This document shows positions 21,612 through 34,146 of a stretch of DNA of 64,000 nt, in pieces. The notes under the pieces were generated by a model, which made no database searches, was not told the origin of the DNA, and saw nothing but the letters and a program-made list of their open reading frames with translations. The stretch is from Myrica gale. Its lineage: Eukaryota; Streptophyta; Magnoliopsida; Fagales; Myricaceae. The stretch covers positions 17,662,001 through 17,726,000 of the forward strand of contig OZ005601.1 of assembly GCA_963930655.1 (NCBI GenBank), given 5' to 3'. The position numbers and the translations under genes are program-made. Every line of letters begins with the position of its first letter. Position 1 is the first letter of the stretch.

Positions 21612-21854
21612 CTGTGCCAATCCTTGCATTGCAGAATGCCTTAATTGTTGCTGAGCAAGAAGTTGCTGCTGATGCTGAGGCATTTGCATCAGTTTCTGCC
21701 TTTGCTGCTGAGGAGATGGTATGTTCACCATGTTGGTAGACCTAGGAGAATTTGCATATTGCAGTGGAGAAGCCGTAGTGTTGTCAAAGGAAGTAGCATT
21801 TGTGGCACCAGAAGAAGATGCGGCCGACCTTCCCCAAAGTTGAGATGCAGAAGC
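21612..21854 (-). pseudogene. MED8: MED8 Q-rich exon, still open
   Basis: Acceptor TTTTTGGTCAG and donor GTGAGG bound a 243-bp, 81-codon exon with no stop. It reads RSAASSSGATNATSFDNTTA, then PLQYANSPRSTNMVNIPSPQ and QRQKLMQMPQHQQQLLAQQQ, closely matching plant MED8. It is the best-preserved MED8 exon here and anchors the identification. Confidence 0.92.
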
Positions 21855-22748
21855 CTGACCAAAAAGTGTTCAGTAATTGGCCTAAACAGGCACTTCAAAG
21901 AAGAAGAGGCCCAAATTGTATCCGCAATGTCAAAATAGCAAGCCACAATGGGTCATGCAATGTGAAACATCAATGGGGGCAGTGTTGGATAGGAAACATG
22001 AGAGTATAACCTAAACAATCAAATGAACATTCGATGGGCCTATTCAGTACAAGACTCAGGGAATTACTTACCCAAATTTAAGGTTCAAAGTAAAAGCTAG
22101 TCTCAGCTGTTGAAACAATGCCAATAGAAGGACAAAATGATAACATATATCTCTGTCTTACCCAACCCCTGCATCTTCAACTTGTTAAGACTAGCATACT
22201 GGAATGAAGAATAGTGTGCTCCCCACACAGATGCTTAGTGTTCTGTGCAAACATAGACTCACATTTAAAGCGCTCCAAACATGTACACTCACATTTCATT
22301 TTTATTGCAATAAGTCGGCATCAACCCCAAGATTGAATTAAGTGTCCTCACAAAAATTAATGTCTTCAACATCATACTAGCAAATATTAAGATGATTGAA
22401 TTATCTTACCTATAGTGTGTTCAAAAGTTACGGTTTGTTGCATTTTTAAGTACACTTAAAAAAAGGAAGTATATGGATTTAGTAGAACAGGACATCTGGC
22501 TGTCGTCAAATATTGTGTGAGTAATTATCTTATTAAAAATACAAAAAACTAACATTGAGTTAGATAGAACATAAATCTAAAAAGAATAGTCGCAGAAGCT
22601 CTATAACTAAATCAAGAAAACAAAATCGGAGGCAAACCACTTGGAAGAATTAAGCTTTAGGATGAATAAACCAACCTCCTTTATCCACAATACATGAACA
22701 AATAAATGAATCATGTACCACATTCTAAGGATGAAGTCAAAATCTTAC
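21855..22748. other. MED8 remnant intron
   Basis: Sequence between two recognised MED8 exons. No other gene, RNA or element terminus was recognised. Confidence 0.5.
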
Positions 22749-22811
22749 CTGCAACAAAGTACCCTGTCCACTGATGTTATTTGATGACCGGGGTATTCTT
22801 CGAATACATAC
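22749..22811 (-). pseudogene. MED8: MED8 exon with two-base deletion
   Basis: Acceptor CTTTTGTGCAG and donor GTAAGA bound 63 bp. It starts MYSKNTP and ends, in another frame, SSNNISGQGTLLQ. Relatives have 65 bp here, so two bases are missing after the NTP codons. Both splice sites look intact. Confidence 0.8.
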
Positions 22812-22891
22812 CTGCACAAAAGCCAAGAATCGGTGTTCTATCCAGCGTACAAATTGCAACCAAAATGCAAGAACTACTAACAGATTATTAC

Positions 22892-22945
22892 CTGAGGCAT
22901 CAGCAAAACTTTGCACTCCAACTACAGTCAGCACATTGACCAAGT
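22892..22945 (-). pseudogene. MED8: MED8 exon 3' part (LVNVL...FADAS)
   Basis: The reading LVNVLTVVGVQSFADAS precedes a donor GTAATA and joins in phase to the next exon. The upstream part of the exon is rearranged: a 32-bp segment (22941-22972) recurs at 23052-23083, and no MED8 match continues beyond it. Confidence 0.7.
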
Positions 22946-23083
22946 AGCATTTGTCTGACACATGAAATTTTGCCTCTGTTCTCCTGGAATGCGTAATCCT
23001 ACATTCATATACAAATAAATCTGGATGCCAAATTCCAAGCATACTTAGACCCAAGTAGCATTTGTCTGACACATGAAATTTTG
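22941..23083. repeat. 32-bp direct repeat across a MED8 exon edge
   Basis: CAAGTAGCATTTGTCTGACA and the following 12 bases occur at 22941-22972 and 23052-23083, 111 bp apart. The copy edge coincides with loss of MED8 coding similarity, so it probably marks a local duplication in the dying gene. Confidence 0.85.
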
Positions 23084-23129
23084 CTTTAATTGGGAATTGC
23101 GTTTGTTTTGGGATATTCATGCACAACTT

Positions 23130-24029
23130 GACTGCTACAGCCAGACCCTATGAAGCTATGCTACAGTCAAACAAGAGATATTGCTATTGCCCAACCATCC
23201 CATAATGCACCCAATGTTGATCCTTGACATCCTTTTTCAACAAGCAGCAACACTCAGCAAGAACTATTACTAAATTTAGCATGACTAGCTCTAAGTTAAG
23301 AGTGGACAAATAACCTTGAATACAATGTGAACATAACAAGTATCTGCAACTGAAAACAAGACATTTTTAATAAGACAAAGGAATGATACAAAACCTTGAG
23401 TCTCAAATGATGATAGAGATTACATCAACCAGTCATAGAACCGCCAAGGCTCCAAATGAGGCACACGCTTTGACTACCAGAAGGGGATAGATCCATCAAC
23501 CTCGACTGGTTGGTGGTAAATTTTGAGGACTTAAGGTATGCTTGGAACCTCTTGTTACCCTACCTTTTTCTCACCTTGTATACCAAATAAGAAAATTTTC
23601 AAAAAGTTCACAAATTTATTTTGGTGTTTGTCTCCTCCTTGCAACCAAGACACAAGTAGTCTAAGACTCGAGAGAAAAAAAGCATGCAGAAACCGAACCT
23701 TCATGGAGTGGTAAAAGGGGGTGGGTGGCACAAACAGGAGCTCCCTCATTTGCGTAGTGAACTCTAGACGTGGACCCTGCCAACACCACATTTCATTGGG
23801 TGGCATAGGAAGGGACCAGCACTACACCTGAAGGTGGGCTACATGAAGGGAGCCACCTCACTAGCATGGCTGTCATCCTCCATCCGTTACATTGAGCAAG
23901 GATCCCTCTTGTAGGCGCGACATTGAGGGGCGGGGATCCCCCGTTCGCAACCCGTCGTAACACCCAAGATCCGGAAGTATTTATATCCTTACGGTCTTTA
24001 TTGGACTCGAAATAGGTACTAAAGATTTA
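23130..24029. other. Intergenic or intron remnant without recognised gene
   Basis: I searched both strands by eye for the central MED8 exons and found none. A GC-richer patch at 23870-23980 has no recognised identity. Confidence 0.4.
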
Positions 24030-24276
24030 GGCTGTGTTTGGTTTAGTTCTCAAAATAATTTTTGTTTTTTTGTTTTTTTGGAAGTAGTGTAGATTCTCTT
24101 GGGATTGGTGAAAAGTTAGTTAAAATTTATTGAAATTTGTAAAAAGTTATTGGGATTGGTGAAAAGGTATTGAAATTGATGAAACAATTATTGGAATTGG
24201 TGAAAATGTATTGAAATTGATGAAAAAGTGAGTGAGAAGTTTTTGAAAACTTTTTGACAACTAAACAAACATAGCC
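24030..24276. mobile_element. Tourist-like MITE (247 bp)
   Basis: The left end GGCTGTGTTTGGTTTAGTT matches, in complement, the right end read as GGCTATGTTTGTTTAGTT. Flanking TTA on both sides is the 3-bp target duplication of PIF/Harbinger elements. The interior repeats GTGAAAA-TTATTG-like phrases. No coding capacity. Confidence 0.85.
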
Positions 24277-25275
24277 TTAACATCTTAGAAAACGAGGCTA
24301 AACCTACTACATTTAAGCACAACTTAAGAATGATAAAAAAAAAAAGCACAACTTAAGAAATCTTATTTAGATTGGTCTGGTCAGGCCGAATTGTTGGCTG
24401 CTTGGTCTGGCTTATATATTTGATCTAGTGGTATAGGGTTTGAATCACATCTCCCTTGTGTTGGGTATTTGGGTGTTCCGCTACGTGCAAGGCCTTGTGT
24501 GTCCTAGTATTGCCCCACAGGGGTCCCATGCCATGAGGTAATCTTGAATTTAAAGGAGGAGATTATAATACTCTGAATCCCACATTCACTAGAAGATGAT
24601 AAAAAATGAGATATAAATTCTGTAAGGGACAAATCTCACATTGAGACATTACTAGGTGGAACCGAGCCTTATAATGATTCCAATGAGCTTCAAAAAAGCA
24701 TAATTGATTAGTATTTTTGAAGTTAAAGTACAGATGTGGCTAGCACTTCATTGGGTCGTTATGCACTCGAGTGCCACTGTATATTGAATGATGTCCATAT
24801 ATAAACGTGACTTCACCCTAATGGCAACGAGAATAGAGTTGATGTTGCCAGCCCTTAAAGAAAAGGGGCAATTCTGTGTTGGCCACTCAGAGATTCAAAG
24901 AGACGATATTTGTGATGAGTGGAAAATGCTCTGGCTTTTATATAAATGGAAAATTGTGTTACAAAATCATTTACAATATGATATGTCTACTGTGTAGTTG
25001 ACTTATTTTTGTTTTTAAGTTCTAAATGTTCAGATGTTGCCAAGGCAAGTCTAGGGGCCATGGAAATTAGACAAATGGAGTCTTTCCTTGAGTACCTTAG
25101 AATAAGTAATTTAGCAAAATTGAGCTTGTATTTGATAATTATGATTATGTCATGACTACAATTACTATTGTGCAATCTTCTTAAAGTGTTAATGGAATGA
25201 GAATATTTGTTAAAAAATTTGAACATTTGTCCTAGTTTATCAAAGATTGGAATCTTTGCAAGATTATATATATGT
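24277..25275. other. AT-rich stretch, no gene seen
   Basis: No domain, RNA gene or complete element was recognised. A GGTTTGAATCA motif near 24432 recalls an RNA polymerase III B box, but no properly spaced A box accompanies it. Confidence 0.45.
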
Positions 25276-25348
25276 TTTTTGATAAGTAAGAAAAGATTTA
25301 TTGAAATAAAAAGGTGACAGAACAGTACAAGGAGCTATACTGAACCAT

Positions 25349-26880
25349 CTACAGTAAACATGCTAGAAAATTGATAAAATCATAGAAGTCTATAAAAGGA
25401 GACCCCAGCACAGCATTAGCCCACAAAAACAAAGTCTGCAACATTTTACCCTTCAAAAGCTCTAGGGACAACTCCGAATCTTTGAAGCATTTGTCATTCC
25501 TCTCCCTCCACAAGCTCCACCAAATGCACAAAAGCATCATTCTCCATACCGCCAAAGCAAAAAGGGTTGTCAAATGACCGCTTCCAACACTCTAGCACCT
25601 CGCACACCCCTGTAGGCATGACCCAAGGGTAGTCAAAGATACTTAGCAAATGCACCAACAATTCTCTCGCTACCAAGCAGTGTAGAAGCACATGGTCCAT
25701 CGCACCAGTTGATCAAGCAAAGTTCCCTCCTCCTTTAGTTGTCAATGGTCAAAACCTTCCCTTGAGCCGCCTCCCACACAAAGAATGAAACGCGCGGCGG
25801 GACCGCAGTCCTCCAAGTCTGCCTCCATGGAAATGCCACACCCATACCACCAAGAAGGAGCCCTTACAACGACTTCACCGAAAAAACCCCTCCTATCACC
25901 TTTCCAAACCAATTTATCTGTGTCCCTTCTCCTTAGAACCACAGAGTAAAGAAGATAGTAGAAAGCAGAAAATTCGACCAGCTCCCAATCATTGGCGGCT
26001 CGAGCAAACTGAATATTCCACACCCCATGATCGGACCCCTCCTCCAAACAATCCGCCACTGTTGCTTCCTTACACCTTGCTAGGGAGAACAGAAGAGGGA
26101 AAACGAGCTTCAAATGCCTCTCACCACACCAAAGATCATGCCAAAAGCTAACTCTAAGTCCACAACCCGCCACAAAGCGGATATTCCCATAGAAGAAATC
26201 TCATCAATCGCTGATATATTTCCACAGGCTCACACCATGAGAGCCACGGATCTCATTGGTTTTCCAATCACCCACCACACTACCATATTCACAATAACCA
26301 CCCTCCACAAATGGTTCCTTTCCAAGGTGAAGGCCCACCCGCTACTAATATGCTTCCACAAGGTCAACCCATAAGAACCAGTAACCACCGGAGTCCTCCA
26401 TCCCCCCACCTCGCAATCGTACTTCACCAAAATGACATTCCTCCATAAACTATCGGTATCCTTAGCGAACCGCCACAACCACTTCCCAATCAAGGCCTTA
26501 TTGAACAAGGGCAAACGCCTTAGACCCAACCCACCATCACGAAGAGGAAAGCACACCTTATCCCACTTGACAAGATGAAACTTATGACCCTCCCCCCACA
26601 ACCCCACAAAAATATCTTTGGAGCTTTTCCAATCTGTTCGCCACCGCCATGGGGAGAGGAAAAAGAGACATAAAATAAGTAGGAAGGCAGGAAAGCGTGG
26701 ACTTGATAAGAGTTATTCTTCCCCCCTTTGAAAGGTAAAGATGCTTCCAACTAGCCAATCTCCTTTCAACCCGCTAAAAAATGTCATCCCAAATGCGTGG
26801 ACTCTTATATCTCGCCCCAAGAGGGAGCCCAAGGTAAGTCATCGGAAGGGCTGAAACTTCACATTCCATTATGTCGGCCA
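25349..26880 (-). pseudogene. LINE ORF2 C-terminal zf-RVT region
   Basis: Fragments in three frames give GGLGLRRLPLFNKALIGKWL, then SLWRNVILVKYDCEVGGW, then the zinc-binding tail CLVARELLVHLLSIF and WWSLWRERNDKCFKD. This is the order in plant L1 ORF2 proteins. Repeated frameshifts break it. The final block ends shortly before the A-rich tail. Confidence 0.88.
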
Positions 26881-26884
26881 GCCG

Positions 26885-28510
26885 CTAAACATTATCCACA
26901 AAACCAATAGGAATAACAACAGATTTGGAAAGATTGATCTTCAAACCCGACACCGCCTCAAAGCAGAGCAACAAGCATCTAAGATGATGAACTTGGCTCT
27001 CCTCAGCCCCACACATGATGAGTGTATCGTCAGCAAATAATAAGTGAGAAATACAGACCTCATTATCCCTACCACCACCCATCAAGACACCTCTCGCCAC
27101 CAACTCATTAATCATCTTACTAAATGCCTCCATAACAATAACAAAGAGAAGAGGGGAAAATGATCACCTTAGCGCAACCCGCGGGAACTGCCAAAATAAC
27201 CCTGAGGAGAACCCATCACCATAACTGAAAACTTAACCTCGAAATACAAAAAGCAATCCAACTACACCACTTCTCTCCAAACCCACACCTCCTCAACATA
27301 TACAACAAGAAATCCCAACTCACTTGGTCGTAAGCCTTCTGGACATCCAGCTTACAGATCAAACCAGGCACCCGCAATCTCAACCTAGAATCAATGCACT
27401 CATTTGCAATCAACACCGAATCCAAAATTTACCTACAACTAACAAAGGCACTCTGAGAGGGTGAAATGATCTTATTCAACACCACCTTCAATCTGTTGGC
27501 CAACACCTTAGCCAAAATCTTATAGACCTCACCTACAAGACTGATGGGACGAAAATTCTTAAGCTCGACCGCGCCAACCTTCTTGGGAATGAGAACAATA
27601 AAGGAAGCATTCAAACTCTTGACAAATTTCCCCATTTGTGCAAATTCATTAAAAGAAACCATAACATCCCTCTTAATCACCTCCCAGCAAGACTGAAAGA
27701 AGGCTAAAGAGAAACCATCCGGGCCCGGGGTTTTATCCCCATTAAGGTAGTTCACTGCCGCAGTCACATCTTCCTCAGCAAAAGGTCTCTCAATCCATCT
27801 AGCTTCCTCCCCCGAGATAGAAGCAAACTCTAAACCCTCCAAAGACGGCCTCCAAGAATGAGGTTCTTTGTACAGGGAGCAGTAATAATTCACAATCTCA
27901 TCGGACAACACAACCGGATCCTCCACAACAACCCCATCCACCTCCAAACTAGAGATGAGATTATTCCTCCTATTCGAATTTGCCATGCGATGGAAAAACT
28001 TTGTGCTTCTATCCCCCTCCTTAAGCCACAAAGAGCGCGACTTCTGTCTCCATCTCACCTCCTCCATATCAATCAGGTGATCCAACTCCCCCAACACATG
28101 AATCTTCCTAGCTTTCCCCTCCTCCTCCAGAAGCCCCCCTTCATCCAACGAGTCAAGAGAAGACAACTCAGTTAACAAAAAGGACTTCATAAAGCTGATA
28201 TCCCCAAACACCTCTTGGTTCCACACTTTCAGATCTCTTTTCGGCGCCTTCAACTTTGCATCCAACACAAAACTAGGAAACCCCGCAAAAGAATACGAAC
28301 CCCACCACTCCCGAACCTTATCCACAAACCCATATACTTTCAGCCACATGTTCTCGAATCGAAACGACCTTTTCCCACCCCCCTGACTGTCCCGCTCCAA
28401 GAGAATAGGAAAATGATCTGAGAGAATGCGGGGCAGCCTTTTCTGAGTCACCTCCGGGAACAAGGATTCCCAAGACGATCTAAAGAGGAAACGGTCAATC
28501 CTAGACCACG
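26885..28510 (-). pseudogene. LINE ORF2 endonuclease end and reverse transcriptase
   Basis: Continuing from the insertion site, the frame reads RIDRFLFRSSWESLFPEV, the endonuclease C-terminal block LPRILSDHFPILLE, and reverse transcriptase blocks [37 protein letters not shown] and FADDTLIMCG, which holds the catalytic Asp pair. An in-frame TAA replaces Gln in the GRQILD block at about 27430. A frame change follows near 27150-27220. Confidence 0.93.
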
Positions 28511-31500
28511 TGTGAGACCCCAATTTTTACTATGTAGTTGAAGTTTTTCATAATTATTTATTATGTATAAGAAATCATTATTTTGCATATTGGGAAAAGA
28601 ATGCAAAAGATTTAAATATGTGGTATTTCATTTAAAGTACATTTAGTATATTTTCTAAGTTTTGAAATTTTTGTGTGTTAAATTATGATTTTGATTATTT
28701 CTATTGTTAATGATAACTTAGTAATCCCTAATCTTCATTAAGGGAATTGAGAGGCATTTAGGTGCTGAATGAAGAGGAGTTCTGCATTGATTTAAAATTT
28801 GGATTAAGGAGATATCTCCCTTTTAGCACTTTTAGTCATTTTGTAAATTTATTTAAATATTATGTGGCTTGCAATTTTTAGTAGTTCATGTCTTCAGTAA
28901 GAGTGCTTTTAAATGATCAATGGGTTCAAATGATCAATGGGTTCAAAAGAAAATGAGGGAGAAATGAGAAGTCACGTGGGAAGCATAGAGAAACAAAAAA
29001 AAAGAGGGAAGAAGAGCAGTACGCGAAGATGAGGATGGGAAGGACAAAGCTGTCTTTTCCTCCCCCAACTCATTTCACACCTCCTACTTCCCCCCCTTCC
29101 GCATGTTTCATTTCTCATTTCCCCTAACACACACACACAACCGAGAAAAAGAGGGAGAAAGAGGAAGGAGTTGAGAGAAGAAGATAGGAGGAAGCAAAGA
29201 AAAGAAGAAGAAGAGGGAAGGAAAGAAGAGAAGAAAAAAAGAAAAGGGAGGAACTGCCGTGTGACCAAGGGGACTTCAGCAGCTGTAGAAGAAAAACCAA
29301 GGGAAGCTAAGGTAAGGGTGCTGCTCTTTTTGTGAAAATCTCATGAGAAAACCGTGGATGTCTTGGGGTGTTTGTTTGGGTTCTGTTGATTCTCTCTCTT
29401 CTTCGGTTTGCATGCTGGAATAGATGAAAATCTTGGAGGCTAGGAAGGCATGCACGGTTAAATCTTGGGTTATGGTTTCAAGGGCAACATTGATGCACCA
29501 TAAGTGTATGATGGAAAGCCTAAAAGAGGACTGAAATCTGTTTGTGCATGCATGGCCGGGTATGTAGTAGTTGTGGTATTGGGTGTTGTCCTTTGATATC
29601 TAAATGAGTTGAGGTTCAAAAGAGCTTTGGAAATGAGTGTTGGTGCTAGGAAAAATATGTGAGCCAAGGGCATGCATGGGTAGGATAAGAGAAGGGTTGA
29701 AAACAAAAACTTACTAATGTTAGGATCCTTAGAGAAAAAGCCGGATCTATTGGTTTGTAGTGTTGCAAGTGTGCTTTCAATTTCTGTGTTAAGTTTAAAT
29801 TTATTTGCTAAGTTGCTGGAAAATAAAGCTAAGGTTTTAAATCTAGAATAATGGGTGAAGTTGCTGCATGAAGAAGGTTATGATAAAAAGGGAGGAAACT
29901 TGCAGGAAAATGAAAACTTCTTTGTTGCTGATTGCATCTATAGAGGATAGACCCATTCTATTATGACATATTGTTGTTGATTGGAAACCCATAGCATTCA
30001 TAAGCATGGCCTGTTATGTTGAAGATCATTGAGAATTATAGAGAAGACTTGTTAGACTAGTTGTTGAAAACCAGTTGCTGAGATTAATTTCTGCAGATCA
30101 CAAGGCTCGAACTAGGAGTGTACTCTGATGTAATTTTTCTTATCCCTTGATCTTAAGAGAATCCTAGATTATAGGCCTAGGAAATGTGAAGATTTTAAGT
30201 CATACCTTGGTTGATTCTGATAAGTATTGGGTGAGTTATACGTTGCTCAAGGTCCAGACGTCAAGCTGCCAGCAGCCTTACACGTCCAGAATGTTTGCTT
30301 ATTTCAAATACCTTTTGAGTGATCAGTTTAGGTCCAAATTTTACGAGTCTGATCTTGAATTATAAGTTCATGAAAGAAGAACAATTTAAGGTAAATTTAG
30401 TGTGATTTAGAGGTGTAATGCATAAGTTGTGGTGTTTTGAAAATAGAAGGCCGAACTGGAGGCAGCAGCAGAGCTGCCCTAAGATTTTCATGTGATTTGA
30501 AGTGTTTTTGAAAATGCATAGTAATTCTGATGCTTGTGATTTTTATTTTTATCTTCAATCTTTACCTATGAAAGGGGAATATTTTAAAATAAATTTCATA
30601 TAATTTGGAGCCATGATTTTGATGTTGTGAATTTTTGAAGCTGGAGATGTCGAGGCTGCCCGCTTGGACGTCCTCAGCAGCTTTCACTTTTGGGTAAATC
30701 CTTAGAGTGACAAACGAACTCCAAAGTACCTGGAATTTTAATATGTCATGAAAATTAGTGAAAGAAGCGGTTTGGCATCTAAGCATTTTGGCTTCAGCAG
30801 CTTTAAGATAGAACCTTGCATGGTAAGACCACCCTTAAGAAGTTAAGATACACGGGTTACTAGTAAACCTTAAATGACACTAGTATGACTCAATTGTAGG
30901 CAAGATGCCACCGTAAGCTCAAGTGGATGGACGTAAGGTTCGGTCATCTTTCATTCCTTAGAGTGAAACTCTTTCCTTTGGCCGAAACTTGCTATATTTG
31001 TCTCCTCTTGAGTATTTCTTGACTATAGAAACTGTTGTGATGTGTTGATGAGATTGGGTGTGTGAATTATGTTGATGGAGGAAGGGATTAAGGCCACGGG
31101 TTTGGCTAATCTTTGAAGGAAATGATGATTTTGGTTATGATGTTGAAAATGTTAACATGCATGTAAGTTGTGATGATGTTGGCCGGATCTTGTAACCTTG
31201 TAATGTGATTTGTGGCTTGTGATTAGAGAGTGATCATTGCTGCTAAATGCCACGGTTTTTGGGTTAGTTCAAGATTGGAAATACATGTTAGAATGCAAGT
31301 TGCGAAAGGAGAAGTATAACCTACTTTCATGTGAAGTTAAGGTGTAAAATCCTTTGATTTTGTTGATGTTATATTGCTGTGTTAAATCATTGTTCATGGA
31401 TATGAAAAATATGAGATTTGGGGGACATTACGGCTTAGGTCAGTGACCATAATCTAGGCTAACAATTGCAAGTGGAGAAGTTATCACATGCATGTATATG

Positions 31501-33599
31501 GATGACATGAAATTGGAAGTGTAACACCTTGATTTGAAGGTTGTAAGCTTGCTGTTGTAAACCCTTGCTTTTGGATGTGAACATGATTAGTTTTGATGAT
31601 GTTAGGGTTTCGGTCAGTGGCTTAAACCTAGGGGTAAATGTGATTTGCATGTTAAGGCAAGAAAATGTTAAAAAATGGGAGAAGAGAGAACATAGGAGCC
31701 GAATGGTGTTGCTGCCCTATGCCACGGAATGTGTGACTTGTTGTGTTTATTTAGGGGTTGCTTGCTGTCGAGAATGTATGTTGGTTATATTGAATAGATC
31801 AGCAAGCTAATCACCTAAGCAAATTAGTTATACTTGGAGAGAATGGATTGTTTACATACACGGGTTAAGTGGGATTCACTTGGATGTGGTTTTATTTATG
31901 AGATTGGTATGAATCTTACAAGAACCTTGTGGCATTGTGAGTTTAAGATGCCTCTTAGTCTAGGTCAGTAAGTTAAGAGTACAATGAGGGTAAGAAAGCC
32001 ACGGGTTGGCCATAAGAAAATAAGGAATCAAGGCAAGTAAATAGTGTTTGAACATTGGTGTTCATGTGAACCTAAAAATGTAGAGATACAAGAAACTTGG
32101 TTTCAGGTCAAGTTCATAGGGGTCTTGGCAGTACCTAGAATGAGCTCTCCTTGAGGTTTACTAGATGGAGAAAGAGAAAACAAATGGTCTTTAGTCCATG
32201 CAATGAAAGGTTGTAAATCGTAAAACAAGGGAATGAGAATTAGACATAGATGAGTTGTTGTTTTTGCTTGGAAGTCTTAGTATATCATGTTGTTGCTAAA
32301 TTTCATGAATAGGCTTTGAAATCAATGATGTCGATGGGAAGAATCAGTATACTTAGTTGATTATAAGTGAGATATATGGTAGTCTTATCAGCAACCTTGT
32401 TGGAGTTGTTTGATGCATATGTTTGATTGTTTTTCTTCAAATTGTTTTATGAAAGAAAGTTTAAAGAAATCTTTTGTAAATGAAACCATATTTTCAAGTT
32501 ATGAATTTTGGAAAACCGAAAACATTTACAAGTATTTTGTATGTCTGTTTGATTAGTTCCCTAATCGTCTAAGTGACTATGTAACTCGCTTGTAGGCGAA
32601 GCCACACATCATGACTCAAGAAGACCAAGGTAAGTGGGAGTAAGTAGAAACTTACATTTTTACGAAAACTGGAATGATACACAGCATGTGTTATCATGAA
32701 CAAGCATAGCATCATAAGCAAGCATGACATGACATGACATGAGCATTGCATGATTTTCAAAAGAAATTTTTATGCAATGAAAGCAAGAAAGTTTTATGTC
32801 AAGTTAAGTTAAGGGCTATGGTCGGTACCGTACCATCAAGAAGGACACCCATACCAAAGAACGAATGCGAGAATGATGGGTGATCCTAGAGGTGAGTGCA
32901 ACCACATTGAAGGATGAATGCGAGAAGGTGTGGACCTCCAAGGGTCGTGTCTAGCCACTGAAGGACGAATGCGAGAAGGTGGGCTAGCTCGACCAGATGT
33001 AATGTCCCCAGGGGAAATAGGGGACGGTTCCGATGGGAACACACAACCCTGACTTCAGGTGTAAATGGAGCGTATGTAGCCCACAAGATAAGGAGTGAAT
33101 ACCTTTCAAGGACCATGTGTCATTTTAAGTACAAGGACATGTTTTTAAGTTCAAGAGCAAGTGCATGTGCATATGCAAACATGAAGCATGCATATACATC
33201 AAGATTTACGATTACTCATGACTTTTGTGTTCAAGTTATAAGTTCATGTTTACAAGTTTACATTTTCCCTTACTGAGTCTTTTGACTCACAGTTTTAAAA
33301 AAAATGTAGCATTCCAGATGTTTCAGGTGAAGGCAGTCAGGAGGATTATATGTCTTGAGAAGGGAGACTTCTTATGTTTTTTGTTATTGTGACTTGATCA
33401 ATGTGATCTATCACGGAGGAAATGTATTGTTTATGTGTTATGTAATTAAGATACTACGCTTCTTTGAAGTCTATTATGAAGTTAAGTTATGAAGTATTTG
33501 TTGGCCCGTCTCTTTTTCGGTTTATATTCCGCTGTTAAGTATGATCAAGTTCGTTGGAGCTTTCTTTAGGCCCTATGGGATAGTGTTTGGGGTGTGAAA
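28511..33599 (+). mobile_element. Probable giant solo LTR (5.1 kb) inserted in the LINE
   Basis: The block is bounded exactly by the 5-bp duplication CCACG (28506-28510 and 33600-33604), and its excision restores the LINE frame. It starts TGTGAGACCCCAA and ends TTGGGGTGTGAAA, near inverted ends like the TGTCACACCCC/GGGGTGTGACA termini of some Tat/Ogre LTRs. There is no gag, pol or other open frame. A purine-rich leader followed by AAGGTAAGG occurs near 29130-29315, and repeated GAATGCGAGAAGGTG units at about 32860-32990. A solo LTR in either orientation fits; an unusual non-autonomous element is the alternative. Confidence 0.6.
32860..32990. repeat. Short direct repeats GAATGCGAGAA in the large LTR
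   Basis: Three copies of (A)CGAATGCGAGAA or ATGAATGCGAGAAGGTG occur at intervals of about 50-60 bp. Such minisatellite-like units are common near the 3' part of large gypsy LTRs. Confidence 0.6.
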
Positions 33600-33604
33600 C
33601 CACG

Positions 33605-34146
33605 ACTCAGAGGCCCTATTGTTAGACCACGTATAAACTCCACCCAACAGAGGGATGTCCATAAGACCCAACTCCGCAACGAAATAAGAGAACTCCACCA
33701 TAGCTCTCCCAACCCCACCTTCACCCGATACACCGCGGGAGATCCCACCACACAAAAACCCCAGCCAACTCATCTCATAACAAACTTCTATCCCTATCCT
33801 CATTAGGACCGTAAACACCCGAAAAAATCCACTGATAACCATCATCCACATTTTTAAAGATCATCAAAACCGAAAACTCACCAAGGCAAGAATCCACCAT
33901 CTCCAACACCCTAGTGTCCCACATTAATAAAATACCCCCCGAGGCGCCAACCGCCGCCAAACTAAGCCAACAAACATGAGCCCCTCCCCACAAAAGCCTA
34001 ATCAAAGCCCAAGAAACCTCAGCCACTTTGGTCTCTTGAAGACAAACAATGTCCGGTTTCCAACCCCTCAAAAGATTCCCCACCCTACGACACTTCACAT
34101 TATCATTCAACCCCCTAACATTCCAACTCAATATTCGTGGCATCAT
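33605..34146 (-). pseudogene. LINE ORF2 endonuclease domain
   Basis: The frame opens MMPRILSWNVRGLND at 34146 and continues with PDIVCLQETKVAEV and FSGVYGPNEDRDRSLL, the N-terminal blocks of apurinic-type LINE endonucleases, including the metal-binding Glu of QETK. A frameshift near 33775-33850 moves the remainder to another frame (VEFSYFVAELGLMDIPLLGG). It then breaks off at the solo-LTR insertion site. Confidence 0.92.

Noticed and set aside
24360-24560. A tRNA-derived SINE, suggested by GGTTTGAATCA near 24432
   Set aside because: The only A-box-like match lies about 10 bp upstream instead of the usual 30 or more, and there is no A-tail or target duplication.
23130-25275. Central exons of MED8
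   Set aside because: I looked for the conserved blocks after NTTPKW on the minus strand here and at 35606-36142 and found no match.
27858-28421. Plus-strand frames opposite the LINE reverse transcriptase
   Set aside because: They are antisense shadows of a clear minus-strand reverse transcriptase.
29100-29260. A purine-rich regulatory tract or triplex-forming sequence
   Set aside because: It fits the transcribed leader of an LTR, followed by a donor-like AAGGTAAGG. It is noted under the LTR and not as a separate element.
30121-30700. Possible spliced host gene, because phrases such as GTCCAGA and exon-like GC patches recur
   Set aside because: The stretch lies within the block defined by the CCACG duplication, has no long frame and fits a large LTR better.
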